From Pseudomonas koreensis (lineage in GTDB: Bacteria > Pseudomonadota > Gammaproteobacteria > Pseudomonadales > Pseudomonadaceae): a DNA stretch of 64,000 nt. The DNA is taken from the NCBI RefSeq assembly GCF_012986595.1, contig NZ_JAAQYM010000003.1, forward strand, positions 62,001 to 126,000. Direction: 5' to 3'. The notes beneath the pieces are model-generated. The model had not been told where the DNA came from, made no database searches, and was given only the letters and a program-made list of their open reading frames with translations. Of this stretch, positions 27,459 to 36,905 are shown piece after piece. Numbering within the stretch: position 1 is the first letter of the stretch; the number at the start of each line of letters is the position of its first letter. Both the position numbers and the translations under genes were made by a program.

Positions 27459-27469
27459 AATCGGCACCC

Positions 27470-27563
27470 TTGTAGGAGTGAGCCTGCTCGCGATGGCGGT
27501 GGAAAGGTCAGCATAGATGTTGGCAATGACAACGCCATCGCGAGCAGGCTCACTCCTACAAGG
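27470..27563. repeat. REPIN, family A variant
   Basis: Inverted GCGAGCAGGCTCACTCC cores on both sides of a spacer of about 45 bases, in the gap between comF and the ModE-like gene. Nothing else was recognised in this gap. Confidence 0.92.
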
Positions 27564-27641
27564 GATCTCGGCTCGGCTTGACTCTCGCGTCGCAAGCCGC
27601 CAACTTCACGTCCCAACGCCACAGCACAAAAGCCCCCATTC

Positions 27642-28406
27642 ATGTCCATGCCTTCCCTGTTGTCCCAGCACATCGTCCGCCGTCCGCAGCGCATTGCCTT
27701 GCTGCAGCACATTGCCGAGCAAGGTTCGATCACCCGCGCCGCGAAAAGCGCCGGGCTGAGTTACAAAGCGGCCTGGGACGCGATCGATGAGCTGAACAAC
27801 CTGGCGCAGAAACCACTGGTGGAACGCGTCGTCGGTGGCAAGGGCGGTGGTGGCGCCAGGCTGTCCAGCGAGGGCGAGCGAGTGTTGCGTCTTTATCAAA
27901 AGCTGCAGGCCTTGCAGGCGCAGGTGCTGGAAGCCGCCGAAGACGCCAGCGACCTGGACCTGCTCGGTCGCCTGATGCTGCGCACCAGCGCCCGCAACCA
28001 GTTGCACGGCAAGGTCGTGGCGATCGACGGCCAGGGGCGCAATGATCTGATCCGCCTCGAACTGGCCGAAGGCTTGTGCATCGATGCGCAAATCACCCAC
28101 GACAGCACCGTGCACCTGGAGCTGCAACCGGGCACCGAAGTGGTGGCACTGATCAAGGCCGGTTGGCTTGAATTACTGGCGCCGAACCAGGTCGCAACAT
28201 CTGGACACAATCTTCTGAGCGGTACCATCGAAGCCATTCTCGACGCCGAGGACGGCCCCAGCGAAGTGCGCGTCGCCCTGCCCAACGGCCAGATCCTCTG
28301 CGCTCTGGCCGAGCCGCTGCAGCTGCGCACGCGCGGACTGAATGTCGCGCAACCGGTGCAGGTGCAGTTTTCGCCGTCCAATGTGCTGATCGGCACGCCG
28401 CTTTAA
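27642..28406 (+). CDS. ModE-like molybdate-responsive regulator
   Basis: A 254-residue protein with an N-terminal winged helix (residues 15-110, GSITRAAKSAGLSYKAAWDAID, the ModE signature) and two C-terminal TOBE (molybdate-binding) domains, about 120-185 and 195-254. ModE represses molybdate transport when molybdate is bound. No modABC genes are in the window, so its targets lie elsewhere. The ATG at 27642 is used. Confidence 0.9.
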   Translation: MSMPSLLSQHIVRRPQRIALLQHIAEQGSITRAAKSAGLSYKAAWDAIDELNNLAQKPLVERVVGGKGGGGARLSSEGERVLRLYQKLQALQAQVLEAAEDASDLDLLGRLMLRTSARNQLHGKVVAIDGQGRNDLIRLELAEGLCIDAQITHDSTVHLELQPGTEVVALIKAGWLELLAPNQVATSGHNLLSGTIEAILDAEDGPSEVRVALPNGQILCALAEPLQLRTRGLNVAQPVQVQFSPSNVLIGTPL

Positions 28407-28477
28407 CGGACTTCCTGCAACAAAAACTTCATCGCTCCCCATTAAGGTTGCTGCCAAAACCAAGCAGGGAGCCTGAT

Positions 28478-30379
28478 GTGAGCCTATTAGAAGAAAACCA
28501 ATCCACTGATCTGGAAAAGATGGTCGGCCTCAGCCGTCGCGGTTTCATCAGCGCCGGCGCGCTGTGCGGCGCAGCCATGTTCCTCGGCGGCAACCTGCTG
28601 ACCCGCAGCGCACTGGCTGCCGGAGTCAGCGCCGGCAACAGTCGCCTGCTCGGTTTCGAGAGCATTCCCGCTGCGACCACCGACGTCATCAGCCTGCCCA
28701 AGGGCTACAAATCCTCGGTGCTGATCAGTTGGGGCCAGCCGCTGCACAAGAACGGCCCGGCCTTCGACCCGAGCGGCAATGGCACCGCCGCCGCACAGGA
28801 AGTGCAGTTCGGTGACAACAACGACGGCATGAGTCTGTTCGAATTCCCCGACGACCGAAACCGCGCGTTGATGGCCATCAACAACGAATACACCAACTAC
28901 CGCTACCTCTACCCGCACGGCGGCATGCCGCAATCGGCCGAAGACGTGCGCAAGGCGCTGGCCTGCGAAGGCGTGTCGGTGATCGAAGTGCAACGCAAGA
29001 ACGGTCAGTGGCAGTTCGTCCAGGGCTCGCGCTACAACCGCCGGATTCATGGCAACTCGCCGCTGCGCATCAGCGGTCCGGCCGCCGGCCACGACTTGAT
29101 GAAAACGGCTGCCGACAAACACGGCAAGAAAGTCCTCGGCACCTTCCAGAACTGCGCCAACGGTAAAACCCCTTGGGGCACTTATCTGACCTGCGAAGAG
29201 AACTTCACCGACTGCTTCGGCAGCAGCAACGCCCAACAGCAGTTCGACCCGGCGCAAAAGCGCTACGGCGTCTCGGCCGCCAGCCGCGAGATCAACTGGC
29301 ACCCGTTCGACCCGCGTTTCGACATGGCCAAGAACCCCAACGAACTCAACCGTCACGGCTGGGTGGTCGAGATCGATCCGTTCGATCCGCAATCGACTCC
29401 GGTCAAACGCACCGCACTGGGCCGCTTCAAACATGAAAACGCCGCCCTGGCCGAGACCGATGACGGTCGCGCCGTGGTGTACATGGGCGACGACGAGCGT
29501 GGCGAGTTCATCTACAAATTCGTCAGCCGCGACCGCATCAACCACCGCAACCCGAAAGCCAACCGCGACATCCTCGACCACGGCACCCTGTACGTGGCGA
29601 AGTTCGATAACGGCGACAGCAACCCCGATCACCCGAAAGGCCAGGGCCAGTGGATCGAACTGACTCACGGCAAGAACGGCATCGACGCCAGCAGCGGCTT
29701 CGCCGATCAGGCCGAAGTGCTGATCCACGCCCGCCTTGCCGCCAGCGTGGTCGGCGCGACGCGCATGGACCGCCCGGAGTGGATCGTGGTCAGTCCGAAG
29801 GACGGCCAGGTCTATTGCACTCTGACCAACAACGCCAAACGCGGCGAAGACGGGCAACCGGTGGGCGGGCCCAACCCGCGCGCGAAGAACGTCTACGGGC
29901 AGATCCTGCGCTGGCGCACCGACCGCGACGATCACGCGTCGAAGACCTTAGCCTGGGATCTGTTCGTGGTTGCCGGCAACCCGAGCGTGCACGCCGGTAC
30001 GCCGAAGGGCGGCTCGTCGAATATCAATGCGCAGAACATGTTCAACAGCCCCGATGGCCTGGGTTTCGACAAGGCCGGACGCTTGTGGATTCTGACTGAC
30101 GGTGATTCGAGCAACGCCGGCGACTTTGCCGGGATGGGCAACAACCAAATGCTCTGCGCCGATCCCAAGACCGGCGAGATTCGCCGCTTCATGGTCGGAC
30201 CGATCGGTTGCGAAGTCACCGGGATCAGCTTCTCGCCGGATCAGAAGACGTTGTTTGTCGGGATTCAGCACCCGGGGGAGAACGGTGGGTCGACTTTCCC
30301 CGAGCATCTGCCGAACGGCAAGCCGCGTTCTTCGGTGATGGCGATTACCCGTGAGGATGGCGGGATCGTCGGCGCCTGA
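28478..30379 (+). CDS. PhoX-family phosphatase (Tat-exported)
   Basis: A 633-residue protein of the PhoX/DUF839 family, calcium/iron-dependent phosphatases that free phosphate from organic esters. A twin-arginine signal is visible (LSRRGFISAGALCG, about residues 19-32) ahead of a hydrophobic stretch ending in ALAAG. Family segments include FECPLTWGTY-like KTPWGTYLTCEENFTDCFG and HPGENGGSTFP. I choose the GTG at 28478 because GGGAG lies six bases upstream; an upstream TTG is in frame. No clear Pho box was found upstream. Confidence 0.85.
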   Translation: MSLLEENQSTDLEKMVGLSRRGFISAGALCGAAMFLGGNLLTRSALAAGVSAGNSRLLGFESIPAATTDVISLPKGYKSSVLISWGQPLHKNGPAFDPSGNGTAAAQEVQFGDNNDGMSLFEFPDDRNRALMAINNEYTNYRYLYPHGGMPQSAEDVRKALACEGVSVIEVQRKNGQWQFVQGSRYNRRIHGNSPLRISGPAAGHDLMKTAADKHGKKVLGTFQNCANGKTPWGTYLTCEENFTDCFGSSNAQQQFDPAQKRYGVSAASREINWHPFDPRFDMAKNPNELNRHGWVVEIDPFDPQSTPVKRTALGRFKHENAALAETDDGRAVVYMGDDERGEFIYKFVSRDRINHRNPKANRDILDHGTLYVAKFDNGDSNPDHPKGQGQWIELTHGKNGIDASSGFADQAEVLIHARLAASVVGATRMDRPEWIVVSPKDGQVYCTLTNNAKRGEDGQPVGGPNPRAKNVYGQILRWRTDRDDHASKTLAWDLFVVAGNPSVHAGTPKGGSSNINAQNMFNSPDGLGFDKAGRLWILTDGDSSNAGDFAGMGNNQMLCADPKTGEIRRFMVGPIGCEVTGISFSPDQKTLFVGIQHPGENGGSTFPEHLPNGKPRSSVMAITREDGGIVGA

Positions 30380-30385
30380 TAAATC

Positions 30386-30457
30386 GCTTTCGCGAGCAGG
30401 CTCGCTCCCACAGGGGATCGCATTCCAAATGTGGGAGCTGGCTTGCCAGCGATGGCG
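30386..30457. repeat. chimeric REPIN (family A left arm, family D right arm)
   Basis: The left half is family A (GCGAGCAGGCTCGCTCCC) and the right half is the inverted family D core (GGAGCTGGCTTGCCAGCGA). The two families share the outer CTCCCACA. All other doublets in the window pair like with like. Confidence 0.85.
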
Positions 30458-30545
30458 TCAGCACAGACACCAACCACCTCCCCCGCTGCCATCTGCGCTA
30501 CCATGCTGGGCCGGACGCGGCAGCCTGCTGCGCGCAGGAGTCAGC

Positions 30546-31520
30546 ATGGCCCACCCGTTTGAAACCCTCACCCCAGACCTTGTACTCGATGCCGTCGAAA
30601 GCATCGGGTTCCTCAGTGATGCGCGCATTCTCGCGCTCAACAGCTACGAAAACCGCGTCTATCAGGTCGGCATCGAAGACTCCGAACCGCTGATCGCCAA
30701 GTTCTACCGTCCGCAGCGTTGGACCAACGAAGCCATCCTCGAAGAACACACGTTCACCTTTGAGTTGGCCGACGTCGACATCCCGGTGGTCGCGCCGCTG
30801 ATCCACAACGGCCAGACCCTGCACGAACACGCCGGTTTCCGCTTCACCCTGTTTCCCCGCCGTGGCGGCCGTGCGCCGGAGCCGGGCAATCTCGATCAGT
30901 TGTATCGCCTCGGCCAATTGCTCGGGCGCATTCATGCGGTTGGCGCGACCAAACCGTTCGAGCACCGCGAAGCGCTGGGCGTGAAAAACTTCGGCCATGA
31001 TTCGCTGAACACGCTGCTCGAAGGCAACTTCATTCCCAAGAGCCTGTTGCCCGCCTACGAATCCGTCGCTCGCGATCTGCTCAAGCGTGTGGAAGATGTG
31101 TACGCCGCCACGCCGCACCAGAACATCCGCATGCACGGCGACTGCCACCCCGGCAACATGATGTGCCGCGACGAGATGTTCCACATCGTCGACCTCGACG
31201 ACTGCCGCATGGGCCCGGCGGTGCAGGACATCTGGATGATGCTGGCGGGCGACCGTCAGGAATGCCTCGGCCAACTGTCGGAACTGATGGACGGCTACAA
31301 CGAATTCCACGACTTCGACCCGCGCGAACTGGCGCTGATCGAGCCGCTGCGCGCCCTGCGCCTGATGCACTATAGCGCCTGGCTCGCGCGGCGCTGGGAC
31401 GACCCGGCGTTCCCGCACAGCTTTCCGTGGTTTGGCACGGAACGGTATTGGGGTGATCAGGTGCTGGCGCTGCGTGAACAGCTGTCGGCACTCAACGAAG
31501 AACCTTTGAAGTTGTTCTGA
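30546..31520 (+). CDS. srkA: stress response kinase A (SrkA/YihE)
   Basis: A 324-residue APH-like serine/threonine kinase that in E. coli counters stress-induced death. The catalytic loop HGDCHPGNMM (197-206, catalytic D199) and the metal-binding DLDD motif soon after are present, as is the N-terminal YENRVYQVG nucleotide-binding segment. Start at the ATG at 30546, preceded by AGGAG. It stands between two REP loci and has no obvious partner. Confidence 0.92.
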   Translation: MAHPFETLTPDLVLDAVESIGFLSDARILALNSYENRVYQVGIEDSEPLIAKFYRPQRWTNEAILEEHTFTFELADVDIPVVAPLIHNGQTLHEHAGFRFTLFPRRGGRAPEPGNLDQLYRLGQLLGRIHAVGATKPFEHREALGVKNFGHDSLNTLLEGNFIPKSLLPAYESVARDLLKRVEDVYAATPHQNIRMHGDCHPGNMMCRDEMFHIVDLDDCRMGPAVQDIWMMLAGDRQECLGQLSELMDGYNEFHDFDPRELALIEPLRALRLMHYSAWLARRWDDPAFPHSFPWFGTERYWGDQVLALREQLSALNEEPLKLF

Positions 31521-31533
31521 TTCACCAAAATCC

Positions 31534-31625
31534 TTGTGGGAGCGAGCCTGCTCGCGAATACGGACAGACATTCAACACTGATGTCGACTGAAACGACGCC
31601 TTCGCGAGCAGGCTCGCTCCCACAA
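31534..31625. repeat. REPIN, family A
   Basis: Inverted family A cores on both sides of a spacer of about 40 bases between srkA and rarD. Confidence 0.93.
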
Positions 31626-31725
31626 TTGTCCGCCGTTCACAATTTCCCGACCATTGCGCTACGGCATTCGTCGACAAATCTCCTTACAATCCCTCCTTTG
31701 TCAGCTGCCTGAGCAAGGATTCTGC

Positions 31726-32613
31726 ATGCAAGCCGCCAACCCGCGTCGCGGGTACATTCTGGGCCTGAGTGCCTATATCATCTGGGGCCTGTTCCCGATC
31801 TATTTCAAAGCCATCGCCGAAGTCCCGGCCGTCGAAATCATCATTCACCGAGTGCTGTGGTCAGCGCTGTTCGGCGCCTTGCTGCTGATGGTGTGGAAGC
31901 ATCCCGGCTGGTTGCGCGAGTTGCTCGACAACCCCAAGCGTCTGGCGATTCTGGCACTGAGCGGCACCCTGATCGCGGCCAACTGGCTGACCTACGTATG
32001 GTCGGTGAACAACGGGCGCATGCTCGAAGCGAGCCTCGGTTACTACATCAACCCGCTGGTCAACGTGCTGTTGGGCATGCTGATTCTCGGTGAACGTCTG
32101 CGGCGCATGCAGTGGGTCGCGGTGGGCCTGGCGGCCATCGGCGTGGCGCAGCAGGTGTGGCAGGTCGGCAGTCTGCCGTGGGTGTCGCTGGTGCTGGCGC
32201 TGACCTTCGGTTTCTACGGTTTGATCCGCAAACAGGCGCCGGTCAAAGCCTTGCCGGGACTGGTGGTGGAAACCTGGATGCTGGTACCGATTGCCCTGGC
32301 CTGGCTGCTGTTCAACCAGACCGCCACCAGCGCCCAACCCGAGTTCTGGACCACGTCACAAGCCTGGTGGCTGGTGGCGGCCGGCCCGGTGACGCTGGTG
32401 CCGCTGGTGTGCTTCAACGCCGCCACCCGCCACCTGCCCTACACCACCATCGGCTTCCTGCAATACCTGGCGCCGACCCTGGTGCTGCTGCAGGCAGTGT
32501 TGCTGTTCGGCGAGCATTTGTCGTCGAGCACCCTGATCGCGTTCATCTTTATCTGGGCCGGTCTGGCCGTCTACAGCGTCGATGCGGTGATCAGTCTGCG
32601 TCGACGCAGCTGA
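31726..32613 (+). CDS. rarD: EamA-family transporter RarD
   Basis: A 295-residue, ten-helix permease of the drug/metabolite transporter superfamily. The RarD type is recognised by the N-terminal RRGYILGLSAYIIWGLFPIYFK and the ANWLTYVWSVNNGRMLEASLGYY-like segment in helix 3-4. The transported compound is unknown. ATG at 31726 with AAGGAT upstream. The stop codon is the first triplet of a 12-bp inverted-repeat arm. Confidence 0.88.
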   Translation: MQAANPRRGYILGLSAYIIWGLFPIYFKAIAEVPAVEIIIHRVLWSALFGALLLMVWKHPGWLRELLDNPKRLAILALSGTLIAANWLTYVWSVNNGRMLEASLGYYINPLVNVLLGMLILGERLRRMQWVAVGLAAIGVAQQVWQVGSLPWVSLVLALTFGFYGLIRKQAPVKALPGLVVETWMLVPIALAWLLFNQTATSAQPEFWTTSQAWWLVAAGPVTLVPLVCFNAATRHLPYTTIGFLQYLAPTLVLLQAVLLFGEHLSSSTLIAFIFIWAGLAVYSVDAVISLRRRS

Positions 32614-32634
32614 TCAAAAAACGCACAAAGCTTC

Positions 32635-32659
32635 GCAGGCCACGGTTCTCGTGGCCTGC
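32635..32659. repeat. 10-bp hairpin after rarD
   Basis: GCAGGCCACG and its complement flank GTTCT. It is followed by no T-run, so it is not a clear terminator for rarD. Confidence 0.6.
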
Positions 32660-32676
32660 AACGTTCCTTCCCAAGG

Positions 32677-32685
32677 TTATCCACA
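32677..32685 (+). promoter_or_regulatory. perfect DnaA box
   Basis: TTATCCACA, identical to the strong DnaA-box consensus, in the non-coding gap between rarD and the ACT protein gene. A second copy on the same strand follows 113 bases later. Confidence 0.5.
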
Positions 32686-32789
32686 GCGTGATCCCCGCCG
32701 TTTGTGCGCAACTCACTGAATGTTGGCGGTTTTTTGATCAGTTCCTTGCAAGCCCCGGCCGGCCTGGCGCTGCGCACGGTCTCTACAGG

Positions 32790-32798
32790 TTATCCACA
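32790..32798 (+). promoter_or_regulatory. perfect DnaA box
   Basis: Second TTATCCACA in the same 223-base gap. Single copies also occur inside coding sequence near 51.5 kb and 62.8 kb, so isolated matches are not rare. Confidence 0.5.
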
Positions 32799-32836
32799 GG
32801 CAGGTGCACGTTAACACTGGATAAGCCAAGCGCCGG

Positions 32837-33355
32837 TTAAACGTCTGTGCGTAACACCAGCTCGACCATCAGATCATCGGCCAGGGTTTCCAGGCGCGAT
32901 TGCAGCACATCCAGCGACAGCGTCAGCGGCACCGCCAGAATCGCTTCGGCGTGAAACAGCGGCTCGCTGCTCATCGGCGCCGGGCGCACTTCAGTGACCA
33001 ACCTTTCCAGGTTCACACCTTGCTCGCTCAACAGCCGAGTGATATCCCGCACGATCCCCGGGCGGTCATTGCCCACCAGCTCCATGGCGATCGGTTTCCA
33101 GGTGCAGGACTGCTCGATGCCGCTCTCTGCAATCAGCACGCGAATGCCTTGGGCCGACAGTGCTTGTAAGGAATCGACTAATTCGTCGTAAGCCTCCGCC
33201 GGCACGCCCACCCGCAGAATCCCGGCGAACTGCCCGGCCATCCGTGACATGCGGCTTTCCAGCCAGTTGCCACCGTGCTCGGCAATGCATTGGGCGATGC
33301 GCTCGACCTGCCCGGGCTTGTCCGGGGCGAAGACAGTGAGTACGAGATGGTCCAT
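32837..33355 (-). CDS. ACT-domain protein, GcvR-like
   Basis: A 172-residue protein with two ACT domains: the first begins MDHLVLTVFAPDKPGQVERIA, the second near WKPIAMELVGNDRPGIVRD. This matches the glycine cleavage system regulator GcvR, which in E. coli modulates GcvA according to glycine. No gcv gene is near, so regulation of glycine cleavage is inferred from family. Convergent with rarD. Confidence 0.85.
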   Translation of the reverse strand: MDHLVLTVFAPDKPGQVERIAQCIAEHGGNWLESRMSRMAGQFAGILRVGVPAEAYDELVDSLQALSAQGIRVLIAESGIEQSCTWKPIAMELVGNDRPGIVRDITRLLSEQGVNLERLVTEVRPAPMSSEPLFHAEAILAVPLTLSLDVLQSRLETLADDLMVELVLRTDV

Positions 33356-33445
33356 GGCGCAGCCCTCTTGTCATGACTTTTGTTGTAGAAGGGCAAGTAT
33401 AGGCAAGCACCGACATTCAGCCGCCATGCTCAAGTGAACAACACC

Positions 33446-33553
33446 TGTGGCGAGGGAGCTTGCTCCCGCTGGCGGCCGCAGGACGCCCTCTCCAGACAGT
33501 AATATCTTTTGCGGATGCTTCGCACCCGAGCGGGAGCAAGCTCCCTCGCCACA
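33446..33553. repeat. REP doublet, family B
   Basis: GGCGAGGGAGCTTGCTCCC and its inverted copy lie 70 bases apart in the long gap between the ACT protein gene and glcB. Confidence 0.93.
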
Positions 33554-33961
33554 AATGCAGGCTCAGCGAAGCTGAATGGAAGCCACACAGTATTTATGTG
33601 TACAACTTTTTATATTTAGCTGGAACAATCCGCTGGTTTTTTGAGAACATCCAGTTCCGCGACGTGACCGCAATGCGTCATGAGGTCGCAGAACGACGTA
33701 ATTAGTCTGATTTTCACAAGCGCAACGCATCATGTAGTATGCCGCAGCGCGCACTACATAACGCTGGATCGATGTCTGCCCAAGGCACGTTCGCAACCCT
33801 GAAAGCCCCGTCAGCAAGGCCAACAAGCCGTTGATTGGTCCCAGCCCAGCCGCCAGCAATGGCATGTACTGGTCGGAAGGTTTGTGGTTTAAATGGCCAG
33901 AGGCTTCATTGTTAAATTGAAGAGCTGAAAAGCGAAATAGCTGAGCAGAGTGAGGCAAGCA
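33554..33961. other. 408-base non-coding region upstream of glcB
   Basis: No gene can be supported. GC is lower than its neighbours, with A/T-rich tracts at 33590-33645. A frame ending at about 33919 could encode roughly 40 residues but has no good start or ribosome-binding site. The segment nearest glcB (33850-33960) is the likely promoter region; I could not identify -35/-10 boxes or a GlcC-type operator with confidence. Confidence 0.5.
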
Positions 33962-36139
33962 ATGACTGAACACGTTCAAGTCGGTGGCCTGCAGGTCGCC
34001 AAAGTCCTGTTCGACTTCGTGAACAACGAAGCCATTCCCGGTACCGGCCTCACCGCCGACAAATTCTGGGAAGGTGCCGACAAGGTCATTCATGACCTGG
34101 CGCCGAAGAACAAAGCCCTACTCGCCAAACGCGATGACTTCCAGGCTCGTCTTGATGCCTGGCACCAGGAACACGCTGGCAAGGCGCACGACGCCGCAGC
34201 CTACAAAGCGTTCCTGCAAGAAATCGGTTATCTGCTGCCAGAAGCGGCTGATTTCCAGGCAACGACGCAAAACGTCGATGATGAAATCGCCCGTACCGCC
34301 GGCCCGCAACTCGTCGTGCCGGTAATGAACGCCCGCTTCGCCCTCAATGCCTCGAACGCCCGTTGGGGTTCGCTGTACGACGCCCTCTACGGCACCGACG
34401 CGATCAGCGAAGACGGTGGCGCGGAAAAAGGCAAAGGCTACAACAAGGTGCGTGGCGACAAAGTCATCGCCTTCGCCCGTGCCTTCCTCGACGAAGCGGC
34501 GCCACTGGCTGCCGGCTCCCATGTCGACTCCACCGGCTACAAGATCGTTGACGGCAAACTGCTGGTCTCCCTCAAGGGCGGCAGCAACACCGGCCTGCGC
34601 AACGATGCTCAGCTGATCGGCTTCCAGGGCGATGCCAATGCCCCGATCGCCATCCTGCTGAAGAACCACGGCCTGCACTTCGAAATCCAGATCGACGCCA
34701 GCACTCCGGTCGGCCAGACAGACGCCGCCGGCGTCAAAGACATCCTGATGGAAGCGGCACTGACCACCATCATGGACTGCGAAGACTCCGTGGCCGCCGT
34801 CGATGCCGACGACAAAGTGGTGATCTACCGCAACTGGCTCGGCCTGATGAAGGGCGACCTGTCCGAAGAAGTCGCCAAGGGCGGCCAGACCTTCACCCGC
34901 ACCATGAACCCGGATCGCACCTACACCCAGGTCGACGGCAGTGAACTGACCCTGCACGGTCGCTCGCTGTTGTTCGTGCGCAACGTCGGTCACCTGATGA
35001 CCATCGACGCGATTCTCGACAAAGACGGCAACGAAGTGCCGGAAGGCATCCTCGACGGTCTGGTCACGTGCCTGGCGGCGATGCACAACCTCAACGGCAA
35101 CACCTCGCGCAAGAACACTCGCACCGGTTCGGTCTACATCGTCAAACCGAAGATGCACGGCCCGGAAGAAGCGGCGTTCACCAACGAGCTGTTCGGTCGC
35201 ATCGAAGACGTGCTGGGCTTGAAGCGCAACACGCTGAAAGTCGGGATCATGGACGAGGAGCGCCGCACCACGGTCAACCTCAAGGCCTGCATCAAGGCCG
35301 CCAGCGAGCGCGTGGTGTTCATCAACACCGGGTTCCTCGACCGCACCGGCGATGAAATTCACACCTCCATGGAAGCCGGCCCGATGGTGCGCAAGGCCGA
35401 CATGAAGGCCGAGAAGTGGATCGGCGCCTATGAAAACTGGAACGTCGATATCGGTCTGAGCACCGGCCTGCAAGGTCGTGCGCAAATCGGTAAAGGCATG
35501 TGGGCGATGCCCGACCTGATGGCGGCGATGCTCGAACAGAAAATCGCTCACCCGCTGGCCGGTGCCAACACCGCCTGGGTACCGTCGCCGACCGCCGCTG
35601 CGCTGCACGCGCTGCACTACCACAAGGTTGACGTGTTCGCCCGTCAGGCCGAACTGGCCAAACGTGCCCGCGCCTCGGTGGACGACATCCTGACCATCCC
35701 GCTGGCGGTCAACCCGAACTGGACCCCGGAGCAGATCAAGAACGAACTGGACAACAACGCCCAGGGCATTCTCGGTTACGTGGTGCGCTGGATCGACCAG
35801 GGCGTCGGTTGCTCGAAGGTACCGGACATCAATGACGTCGGCCTGATGGAAGACCGTGCCACGCTGCGTATTTCCAGCCAGCACATCGCCAACTGGCTGC
35901 GCCACGGTATCGTCACCGAAGCGCAAGTGATGGAAAGTCTCAAGCGCATGGCGCCGGTGGTCGACCGTCAGAACGCCAACGACCCGCTGTACCGTCCGCT
36001 GGCACCGAACTTCGACAGCAACATCGCCTTCCAGGCGGCGGTCGAACTGGTGATCGAAGGCACCAAGCAGCCGAACGGCTACACCGAGCCGGTGCTGCAC
36101 CGTCGTCGCCGCGAGTTCAAGAAGGCCAACGGCCTGTAA
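33962..36139 (+). CDS. glcB: malate synthase G
   Basis: Condenses glyoxylate and acetyl-CoA to malate, closing the glyoxylate bypass or glycolate use. The 725-residue length is that of the G isoform. Active-site segments are [12 protein letters not shown] (with the metal-binding acidic residues), [18 protein letters not shown] and [20 protein letters not shown]. The ATG at 33962 is preceded by GTGAGG; a GTG four codons upstream is less likely. It is monocistronic and ends at a strong terminator. Confidence 0.96.
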   Translation: MTEHVQVGGLQVAKVLFDFVNNEAIPGTGLTADKFWEGADKVIHDLAPKNKALLAKRDDFQARLDAWHQEHAGKAHDAAAYKAFLQEIGYLLPEAADFQATTQNVDDEIARTAGPQLVVPVMNARFALNASNARWGSLYDALYGTDAISEDGGAEKGKGYNKVRGDKVIAFARAFLDEAAPLAAGSHVDSTGYKIVDGKLLVSLKGGSNTGLRNDAQLIGFQGDANAPIAILLKNHGLHFEIQIDASTPVGQTDAAGVKDILMEAALTTIMDCEDSVAAVDADDKVVIYRNWLGLMKGDLSEEVAKGGQTFTRTMNPDRTYTQVDGSELTLHGRSLLFVRNVGHLMTIDAILDKDGNEVPEGILDGLVTCLAAMHNLNGNTSRKNTRTGSVYIVKPKMHGPEEAAFTNELFGRIEDVLGLKRNTLKVGIMDEERRTTVNLKACIKAASERVVFINTGFLDRTGDEIHTSMEAGPMVRKADMKAEKWIGAYENWNVDIGLSTGLQGRAQIGKGMWAMPDLMAAMLEQKIAHPLAGANTAWVPSPTAAALHALHYHKVDVFARQAELAKRARASVDDILTIPLAVNPNWTPEQIKNELDNNAQGILGYVVRWIDQGVGCSKVPDINDVGLMEDRATLRISSQHIANWLRHGIVTEAQVMESLKRMAPVVDRQNANDPLYRPLAPNFDSNIAFQAAVELVIEGTKQPNGYTEPVLHRRRREFKKANGL

Positions 36140-36160
36140 CTAGCGCTGAAGCCGGACATG

Positions 36161-36196
36161 AAAAAGCCCTGGTCGAGAGATCAGGGCTTTTTCTTT
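36161..36196 (+). terminator. terminator of glcB
   Basis: An 11-bp stem AAAAAGCCCTG/CAGGGCTTTTT with a 10-base loop and T-run, 22 bases past the glcB stop. Confidence 0.92.
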
Positions 36197-36204
36197 GGAA
36201 AGCA

Positions 36205-36286
36205 AAATCAAAAGATCGCAGCCTTCGGCAGCTCCTACAGGTGAACTCATGTAGGAGCTGCCGAAGGCTGCGATCTCTTGATCTTC
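36205..36286. repeat. REP doublet, family C
   Basis: GATCGCAGCCTTCGGCAGCTCC and its inverted copy (core GCAGCCTTCGGCAGCTCC) lie only about 20 bases apart, between glcB and the receiver-protein gene. Confidence 0.92.
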
Positions 36287-36292
36287 AAAAAG

Positions 36293-36739
36293 TCAGGGCT
36301 CGATGCCCAATTCGTGTTTGACCAAGCCCAGCAACTTGCCCGTATCAATCGGCTTGAGCAGAAAATCCACCACGCTCAGATGCATCGCCGCAATGGCGTC
36401 TTTCACGTCCGCGTCACCCGAGACAATGATGATCGGCAGTGCCGCCCTGACTGATTCGCGCACCTGGCGGATCAGGTCGAGGCCATCGATATTGCCCATG
36501 CGCAAATCAGTGATCACCAGCCCGATCGAAGGTTTTTCATCGAGCATCTTCAGCGCGGTTTCGCCGCTGGCCGCGGTCATGCAATGAATGCCATCCAACG
36601 CGAGTATCTCCGACAACAGCTCCCGGGCGTCCTTGTCGTCATCGACGATCAGTACACGCTGCGGCGGCAAATCGGGTTCGAGCATTACAGCGCTGAGCGC
36701 TTCACGCTCGGCGTCGCTCAAAATATCGTGGTCGGACAT
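36293..36739 (-). CDS. single-domain response regulator (receiver only)
   Basis: A 148-residue CheY-like receiver with a 26-residue N-terminal extension and no output domain. The phosphorylation site is D78 (ITDLRMG), with the acidic pocket D33-D35 and conserved S107 and K129. No histidine kinase is adjacent, so it is an orphan that likely acts by protein contact. It is divergent from the cNMP/CBS/DUF294 gene and its 3' end adjoins a REP doublet. Confidence 0.9.
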   Translation of the reverse strand: MSDHDILSDAEREALSAVMLEPDLPPQRVLIVDDDKDARELLSEILALDGIHCMTAASGETALKMLDEKPSIGLVITDLRMGNIDGLDLIRQVRESVRAALPIIIVSGDADVKDAIAAMHLSVVDFLLKPIDTGKLLGLVKHELGIEP

Positions 36740-36905
36740 GGCGTTCTCTACGTTTTCAATTCAATCACCTGGCACAGTCGTCAGACATCGCTAAGCAGAG
36801 CTTCAATGTGCACTTCGTCGGATTTTTTTCCAAGAGGCTGGCGGGCGAATTTCCGACTGTTTTTGTAGGGCACTTCCCAAATGTGCCCAACGGCAGCCCA
36901 AACCT

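Larger units (their letters stand above)
32611..32740. repeat. 12-bp inverted repeat flanking the rarD 3' region
   Basis: TGATCAAAAAAC at 32611-32622 recurs as its perfect complement GTTTTTTGATCA at 32729-32740, spacer about 106 bases. Between the arms lie a hairpin (32635-32659) and a DnaA box. Either arm could pair to bring the region into a long stem-loop. Confidence 0.6.

Noticed and set aside
28407..28477. Pho box before the PhoX gene
   Set aside because: No direct repeats matching CTGTCAT at the expected 11-base spacing.
32677..32798. Replication origin
   Set aside because: Only two DnaA boxes, no AT-rich unwinding region and no dnaA/dnaN or rnpA genes nearby.
33460..33705. 81-residue frame after the family B REP
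   Set aside because: Its N-terminal third translates REP DNA; no ribosome-binding site and no family.
33820..33919. Possible short peptide before glcB
   Set aside because: No ATG/GTG with a Shine-Dalgarno, and no evidence of conservation available here.
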